Shown piece after piece: positions 14,878 to 18,723 of a DNA stretch of 18,723 bases (positions are counted from its first letter, which is position 1; every line of letters begins with the position of its first letter). Origin of the DNA: Akkermansiaceae bacterium UBA5688. Its GTDB lineage: Bacteria; Verrucomicrobiota; Verrucomicrobiia; Verrucomicrobiales; Akkermansiaceae. The stretch lies in assembly GCA_002420315.1 (NCBI GenBank), contig DIHU01000246.1, positions 1 through 18,723 of the forward strand. Reading direction: 5' to 3'. A program made the position numbers and the translations under genes. The notes below the pieces were generated by a model. That model was given only the letters and a program-made list of their open reading frames with translations, did no database searches and was not told the DNA's origin.

Positions 14878-15693
14878 GTGGAAACTCTGATTCTTCTTGA
14901 TTACCTGAAACAGCTGGAAAAACAGGGAGTCCAGCATGTGGAAATCGACGAACACGCACGTTCAATACTTCGCGAGCTCTACACCCGCGGAAGTGCCCGC
15001 CGTCCAGCGAAGCCCCATATCGTAGAAACCAACGAGCAATCACAATTGAGCTCTATCGTCGCGCAAAGTAACACCGCATCCGAAAAAATAGCCTCCCTCG
15101 CTAACATCGCCAAAACTTGGCAACCAGCAAGATCCCTAGGCAGCCTCCGGGATACTTTGGTTTTCTCCACCGGTAATCCCGAAGCTGATTTTATGCTCGT
15201 CGGCGAAGCGCCTGGATTTCAGGAAGAACAAAAATGCGAACCTTTTGTCGGCCCAGCCGGAGAAAAACTAAATCAAATCCTCAAAGCTATGGGACTCGCA
15301 CGCGAAAAAGTCTATATCTCCAATGTTTGTAAATTCCGGCCTGCCACCCGGAACCAAACCACTAATAATCGTAAGCCTTCCCCTGAAGAAATGGCAACCT
15401 CACTTCCATTTGTGAAGGCCGAGATTGATATTGTAAAACCAAGCGTCATCGTTGCGCTCGGAGGCAGTGCGGCTCAAGGCCTACTCGGCTCTGATAAAAC
15501 AGTTGGCCAACTACGTGAATCCTGGCACCAATTCCAAGGAATCCCTCTCCGTGTTACCTACCACCCTTCCTATCTTCTAAGACAAGAAGACGAACTCGGC
15601 GAAAAACGTAAGGTCTGGGAAGATATGCTGGCTATTATGGAAAAACTTAGGCTTCCAGTTTCCGAAAAACAACGCAGCTACTTCAAAAAGTAA
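14878..15693 (+). CDS. Uracil-DNA glycosylase, family 4-like, lacking the Fe-S cysteines
   Basis: Removes uracil from DNA to start base excision repair. It is 271 aa with a GTG start. Motif 1 is GEAPGFQEEQ (109-118), followed by PFVGPAGEKLNQIL (122-135). NVCKFRPATRNQTTNNRKPS (149-168) and VALGGSAAQGLLG (192-204) are core, and HPSYLLRQ (229-236) is motif 2. Family 4 enzymes normally hold a [4Fe-4S] cluster with four cysteines: a CxxC before the core, one in K-C-R-P, and one before P-F-L. Here the first region is AKTWQPARSLGSLR, the second reads K-F-R-P and the third is S-L-P-F. Only Cys120 and Cys151 remain, so a cluster is unlikely. Residues 1-95 form an extra helical N-terminal part. The stop codon directly abuts that of uppP on the other strand. 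Confidence 0.88.
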   Translation: METLILLDYLKQLEKQGVQHVEIDEHARSILRELYTRGSARRPAKPHIVETNEQSQLSSIVAQSNTASEKIASLANIAKTWQPARSLGSLRDTLVFSTGNPEADFMLVGEAPGFQEEQKCEPFVGPAGEKLNQILKAMGLAREKVYISNVCKFRPATRNQTTNNRKPSPEEMATSLPFVKAEIDIVKPSVIVALGGSAAQGLLGSDKTVGQLRESWHQFQGIPLRVTYHPSYLLRQEDELGEKRKVWEDMLAIMEKLRLPVSEKQRSYFKK

Positions 15694-16515
15694 TCAACTT
15701 TGACTAAAATAAATCATTCCCGCGATTCCGGCTGTAAAGCAGTAGTAAGAAAAATACTCCAACTTTCCGCGCTTCACCGCCCCCATCACGACGTAAATTG
15801 CAAATAGCCCTACGAAAGCTGCCGCAATCGCGCCTGCAACATAGGGACCATTAAAACAAGAATTGAGGGCTCTCGTAAATGATCCTGTCTGTTCCACTTG
15901 CTCCTTAAGAGTCAGAACAAATCCACCAAGGATAGCTGGTATCGACATTAAAAATGAAAATTCTGCAGCTTTTTCCGCCTTTACCCCGCTCACCAAACCG
16001 GCCGCAATCGTAGAGCCCGAACGAGAAATTCCGGGCAAAATAGCACAAGCCTGACCGATCCCCATAATGACAGAACTCTTGAGCCCCAGCTTGGTAGCTT
16101 TCCCTTTCAGTATTCTTGGAACAAATAGGATAAATCCTGTCACAAGTAAAAGACCTGAAACAAACACCGGCTTACCCGGTGCAGCATCAAAGAAATCCTT
16201 AAACAGCAATGCTGCGATCACAGCCGGAACTGTAGCCACCCCAAGCCAAACAATCATCATTCGCTCATCCTTCATCTCATTATTGAAAAGTGACAGAATC
16301 AACCTCCACAAGCTCTTCTTAAAGAAGATAAGAACGCTAATTAGAGTTCCGAGGTGGAGAATGATTTCAAAAGAAAGATCCGGTTGATGCCCTGCTCCCA
16401 CGTTTCGAATTCCGAGTAGATACTGGGTTAGCACGATATGTCCCGAAGATGACACTGGAAGAAACTCCGCCAATCCCTGCACAATCCCCACGATGATCGC
16501 CTTCCAAATTTCCAT
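15694..16515 (-). CDS. uppP: Undecaprenyl-diphosphatase UppP (BacA)
   Basis: Dephosphorylates undecaprenyl diphosphate to recycle the lipid carrier for peptidoglycan and other envelope polymers; also linked to bacitracin resistance. It is 273 aa, a normal length, with about eight hydrophobic helices. Active-site motifs are present: QGLAEFLPVSSSGH (13-26, with Glu17 and His26) and PGISRSGST (161-169, with Arg165). The pair of inverted repeats typical of the family is recognisable. It is divergent from the LysM lipoprotein gene with 104 bases between them. Confidence 0.96.
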   Translation of the reverse strand: MEIWKAIIVGIVQGLAEFLPVSSSGHIVLTQYLLGIRNVGAGHQPDLSFEIILHLGTLISVLIFFKKSLWRLILSLFNNEMKDERMMIVWLGVATVPAVIAALLFKDFFDAAPGKPVFVSGLLLVTGFILFVPRILKGKATKLGLKSSVIMGIGQACAILPGISRSGSTIAAGLVSGVKAEKAAEFSFLMSIPAILGGFVLTLKEQVEQTGSFTRALNSCFNGPYVAGAIAAAFVGLFAIYVVMGAVKRGKLEYFSYYCFTAGIAGMIYFSQS

Positions 16516-16619
16516 ACTTCTTCTGAGAATTAACCTTCCTCTCTCCCCCCGGCAAGCCTCACATACTCTCCCCCAAAATTTTATTTCGCATTTCCCGATC
16601 TCTCAGGTATGGTGATGCT

Positions 16620-17048
16620 ATGAAAGCAACACTAATATTGTTCGCCCTCGTTTCATTTTTGGTTTCCTGCACTCAGAAAGGTAAACCAGTCGCTCCGGCA
16701 GCCAGCACCGGCAACCAATATGGTGTTCCAACTTCCGGAGCTCCGGGAGGTTACAATCCTCCCTACCAGCCGATTAACCCAATCAATCCTCCTGCAACTC
16801 CAGTGCCCGCCCCCTACGGAACTCCCCCTCCCCCTGTGGCAATCGCTCCTTACACACCTCCACCCGCTACTCCAGCGCCAGCCCCCTCACCCGATTTAAA
16901 CGGAAACGTTTACACGATTAAAGCTGGTGATTCTCTTTGGGGAATCGCACGTAAATTTGGCACGTCCGTAAACGCTGTTAAAGAAACTAATGGTATGACG
17001 GGCAACACAATTATTGAGGGGAAAAGCCTCATCATTCCTGGACGATAA
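16620..17048 (+). CDS. LysM-domain lipoprotein with proline-rich linker
   Basis: 142 aa. A lipoprotein signal ends LVSC (Cys17), followed by a proline/alanine/tyrosine-rich linker (about 22-92) and a single LysM domain at 97-140 (VYTIKAGDSLWGIARKFG, then IIEGKSLIIPG). LysM binds the N-acetylglucosamine backbone of peptidoglycan. The protein is therefore probably tethered in a membrane and reaches the wall with its C-terminus. No catalytic domain is attached, unlike NlpD- or amidase-type proteins, so it may be structural or an adaptor. It is transcribed alone, since a strong terminator follows 32 bases after the stop. Confidence 0.88.
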   Translation: MKATLILFALVSFLVSCTQKGKPVAPAASTGNQYGVPTSGAPGGYNPPYQPINPINPPATPVPAPYGTPPPPVAIAPYTPPPATPAPAPSPDLNGNVYTIKAGDSLWGIARKFGTSVNAVKETNGMTGNTIIEGKSLIIPGR

Positions 17049-17080
17049 CCAAGCGGATTACAAAACTTTCATTAATCAGT

Positions 17081-17110
17081 GGGCCAGACTATTCTCTGGC
17101 CCTCTTTTTT
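17081..17110 (+). terminator. Intrinsic terminator after the LysM lipoprotein gene
   Basis: A perfect 7-bp stem GGGCCAG / CTGGCCC with an 8-base loop is followed by TCTTTTTT. It ends just six bases before the ATG of the next gene. Confidence 0.92.
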
Positions 17111-17116
17111 GTACCA

Positions 17117-18097
17117 ATGAAACTTTTTCTAACATCCCTTCTCTCGGTCATTTTTCCTGCCCTTTCCCAAGAAATACCAAACGATAGAGAAAAGATCCTC
17201 GAAGCCCTCCTGAACGCCCCTGATCGAGTTTCCCTAAACCAAGCAATCAAAGCAGGAAAAGCAGCGGATCTCCCAGAGCAACTATTTCTTGAAGCTCGCT
17301 TTGTCTTTCTTGTGAACGAAGATGATCAAGAAGCACTCGTAGCTCTCTCACCGGAGCTTGAAGCACACCTTCCAAAATTTTCCTCAGATGACACCATGCT
17401 CTTTGCTGTCAAAGAAGATTTCGCAAGCATCGTGCAATATACCAAGGCTCTCGCCGCCCTTCAAGAAAACGATAATGCGCTTTTCAAAAAACATATTACC
17501 GAAGCTTTTTGGCTAGCACCTTCCCACGCTGCCCAATTCGCTCCCTTAATAAATGTTAGGCGTATTAATGAAGCGATGAAAAAAATTACTCTTGATCTTA
17601 ATAAAAAATTTGAAAACCAAAAATCAAAAGGTGAGTTCAAGTCCTTAGAAAATATCGTCGGAGAATCGCCAGCTTTTCTCATACATTTCTGGAGTCCTTT
17701 CGTAACCCAATCCCTCGCAGCAATGGATGAATATTTTACGTTTTCTACAATTCTCCTCGAAAATAAAATTCCCGTAGCTTCCCTTCTTTTAAGCGGCACA
17801 AGTGAAGCCAGAGGAGCTGGAGATGATTTTCTTACTAAAAGGGCGGGAGCAAACACCGGCTCCTGGCTTGTCGATACTGAGAAGTCATCTTTGGGGTCGT
17901 TAATGCGCGTTTCCTCATTTCCAACTGTTGTTTTAATATCAGACAAAGGGGAAATCCTCTTCAATGGGGACCCAGGCGATCGCCGTCTTTGGCAGACCTT
18001 AAAATTACTCAATCCAGAAATCACCCAACCTACGATATATGCCGTACAATCAAAAACGGACTCAAAAAGCACCTCGCCGGAAAAAAATGGCCAATAA
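17117..18097 (+). CDS. Secreted protein with a cysteine-free thioredoxin-like domain
   Basis: 326 aa. A short hydrophobic N-terminus (MKLFLTSLLSVIFPALSQ) looks like a signal peptide. Residues about 20-170 are helical and may form TPR-like repeats. Residues about 176-300 follow the TlpA/thioredoxin pattern: SLENIVGESPAFLIHFWSPF (176-195), where WCxxC would be, then a helix, VASLLLSGTSE, and SSFPTVVLISDKGEILFNGD with the conserved cis-proline P269. The protein contains no cysteine at all, so it cannot be an oxidoreductase; a binding or scaffold role is possible. The C-terminal 25 residues are polar and low in complexity. The upstream terminator ends six bases before this ATG, leaving no room for a normal ribosome site. 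Function unknown. Confidence 0.7.
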   Translation: MKLFLTSLLSVIFPALSQEIPNDREKILEALLNAPDRVSLNQAIKAGKAADLPEQLFLEARFVFLVNEDDQEALVALSPELEAHLPKFSSDDTMLFAVKEDFASIVQYTKALAALQENDNALFKKHITEAFWLAPSHAAQFAPLINVRRINEAMKKITLDLNKKFENQKSKGEFKSLENIVGESPAFLIHFWSPFVTQSLAAMDEYFTFSTILLENKIPVASLLLSGTSEARGAGDDFLTKRAGANTGSWLVDTEKSSLGSLMRVSSFPTVVLISDKGEILFNGDPGDRRLWQTLKLLNPEITQPTIYAVQSKTDSKSTSPEKNGQ

Positions 18098-18190
18098 CGC
18101 CGGAAATATTTGATCAAAAGCATGTAAGATTAAACTTGAACTATGGTCCTGTATTCGGCTTTCTTATTGAAACTAATCCACTAGACCACA

Positions 18191-18723
18191 GTGTCCAGCT
18201 ACGACGAACCATCTCCTCAAGAACTTCACGCCCTCGCCATTCTATGGAATCAGGGTCCAAGTACAGTAGGGTTCGTACATGAAATAATGAATAGCGACGG
18301 TGGTGATCGCACCTATACCACCGCTCTCGCTGTGATGCGGAACCTTGAAAAAAAGAGTCTCGCGATTCGGAATACACAGGGACGAGCACATGTCTACAAG
18401 GCTAAGGTAGATCGAGAAAGCATCCTCATGCCCCGATTGCTGGACCTCGTTCAAAACAGTTTTGGAGGAAGCCTTGGACAGGCAATCCTCTCCCTAATCT
18501 CAGTTGGCGTCATGACGCCCGAAGAGAAAACCGCGGTAACCCGCGTAATTAAACAGCACAAAGCCATGGCTGCAAAAAAGAAGACCACAAAAAAGAAGGC
18601 CGCCAAAAAGGCCGCCAAAAAACCCGTGGCTACCAAGAAAAAGGTAGCCAAGAAGAAAGTCGCTAAAAAAGCGGCTGCTAAAAAAGTAGCTAAAAAGCCC
18701 GCCAAGAAAAAGGTAGCTAAAAA
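18191..18723 (+). CDS. BlaI/MecI-family repressor with histone H1-like Lys/Ala tail (3' end outside the window)
   Basis: At least 177 aa, open to the window end. A TAG lies three codons before the GTG at 18191 and no other in-frame start precedes the domain, so GTG is the only plausible start. Residues 8-80 form the BlaI winged helix: SPQELHALAILWNQGPSTVG, then YTTALAVMRNLEKKSLAIR (42-60) for DNA recognition, then GRAHVYKAKVDRES as the wing. FGGSLGQAILSLISVGVMTP (91-110) is the family's dimerisation helix region. From residue 127 the sequence is almost purely Lys, Ala, Val, Pro and Thr in AKK-type repeats, like bacterial histone H1 homologues. BlaI proteins repress targets until an M56 protease (BlaR1) cleaves them; none is in view. 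The tail is in frame with no sign of a frameshift. Confidence 0.82.
   Translation, partial: MSSYDEPSPQELHALAILWNQGPSTVGFVHEIMNSDGGDRTYTTALAVMRNLEKKSLAIRNTQGRAHVYKAKVDRESILMPRLLDLVQNSFGGSLGQAILSLISVGVMTPEEKTAVTRVIKQHKAMAAKKKTTKKKAAKKAAKKPVATKKKVAKKKVAKKAAAKKVAKKPAKKKVAK
18569..18723 (+). repeat. Lysine/alanine-codon repeat encoding the H1-like tail
   Basis: A purine-rich stretch of degenerate short repeats built on AAG/AAA and GCC/GCT/GTA codons (units such as A-K-K, V-A-K-K, K-K-V-A-K). It continues past the window end. Such arrays are prone to length variation by slippage. Confidence 0.75.

Noticed and set aside
16516..16619. Search for promoters or operators in the divergent uppP-LysM intergenic region
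   Set aside because: No pair of -35/-10 boxes or inverted repeat stood out on either strand.
17461..18123. Long (220 aa) minus-strand open frame opposite the cysteine-free thioredoxin-like gene
   Set aside because: Low-complexity, no recognisable domain, and fully antisense to a gene with a signal peptide and a coherent fold pattern.
18098..18190. Search for a BlaI-type operator (dyad with TACA/TGTA half-sites) upstream of the repressor gene
   Set aside because: No clear dyad found. TTGAAC at about 18133 could be a -35, but no good -10 follows.
18451..18705. Minus-strand frame encoding a strongly hydrophobic, Phe/Ala/Leu-rich 'membrane' peptide
   Set aside because: It is the antisense shadow of the Lys/Ala codon repeats of the BlaI tail. 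Complements of AAG/AAA and GCC read as Leu/Phe and Gly/Ala, which mimic a membrane protein.

Overview
The window looks like ordinary chromosomal core sequence from a bacterium, most likely of the phylum Verrucomicrobiota. The evidence is a small protein at 1683-2069 that I recognise as the 'Minf_1886' family (named after Methylacidiphilum infernorum), an esterase subtype common in planctomycetes and verrucomicrobia, and a family-4-like uracil-DNA glycosylase of the 'KFRP' type I associate with that group. Genes are densely packed on both strands. Several starts are TTG or GTG, and few have a convincing Shine-Dalgarno sequence. I see no tRNA, rRNA, CRISPR array, insertion sequence or phage gene, and no gene-free stretch longer than about 300 bases.

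Left part (1-5240). The primary sigma factor rpoD comes first, starting at the window edge and followed by a strong intrinsic terminator. Then come the Minf_1886 protein, a secreted esterase on the minus strand, a UbiA-like membrane prenyltransferase, and tsaD directly abutting it (tRNA t6A modification).

Middle part (5240-10780). A small M15-like zinc peptidase lipoprotein on the minus strand is divergent from a very large ABCG-type transporter. The transporter has a TerB-like N-terminus, FHA-like beta-rich segments, an ATPase domain, six membrane segments and an unusually long coiled-coil extracellular loop. Converging on it with an 18-base overlap is a two-gene minus-strand unit: a ParA/MinD-type ATPase and a protein with a roadblock/LC7-like C-terminal domain.

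Right part (10780-18723). Divergent from parA is a lipoprotein related to YyaL/DUF255 whose CxxC motif is lost. It is followed in tandem by hisB and hisH (histidine biosynthesis). Then come rpmB (minus), a uracil-DNA glycosylase lacking the Fe-S cysteines, uppP (minus; undecaprenyl phosphate recycling), a LysM lipoprotein with a strong terminator, and a secreted thioredoxin-fold protein with no cysteine at all. The last gene runs off the window: a GTG-started BlaI/MecI-type repressor carrying a histone-H1-like lysine/alanine tail, which is the most distinctive object here.

There is no obvious single pathway. The themes are housekeeping (sigma factor, t6A, L28, histidine), cell envelope (uppP, LysM, M15, transporter) and redox-dead thioredoxin folds. 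The candidates for something under-described are the BlaI-H1-tail fusion, the ParA/roadblock pair next to the TerB-FHA-ABCG transporter, and the Fe-S-less glycosylase. All assignments come from reading motifs by eye; no database search was run.
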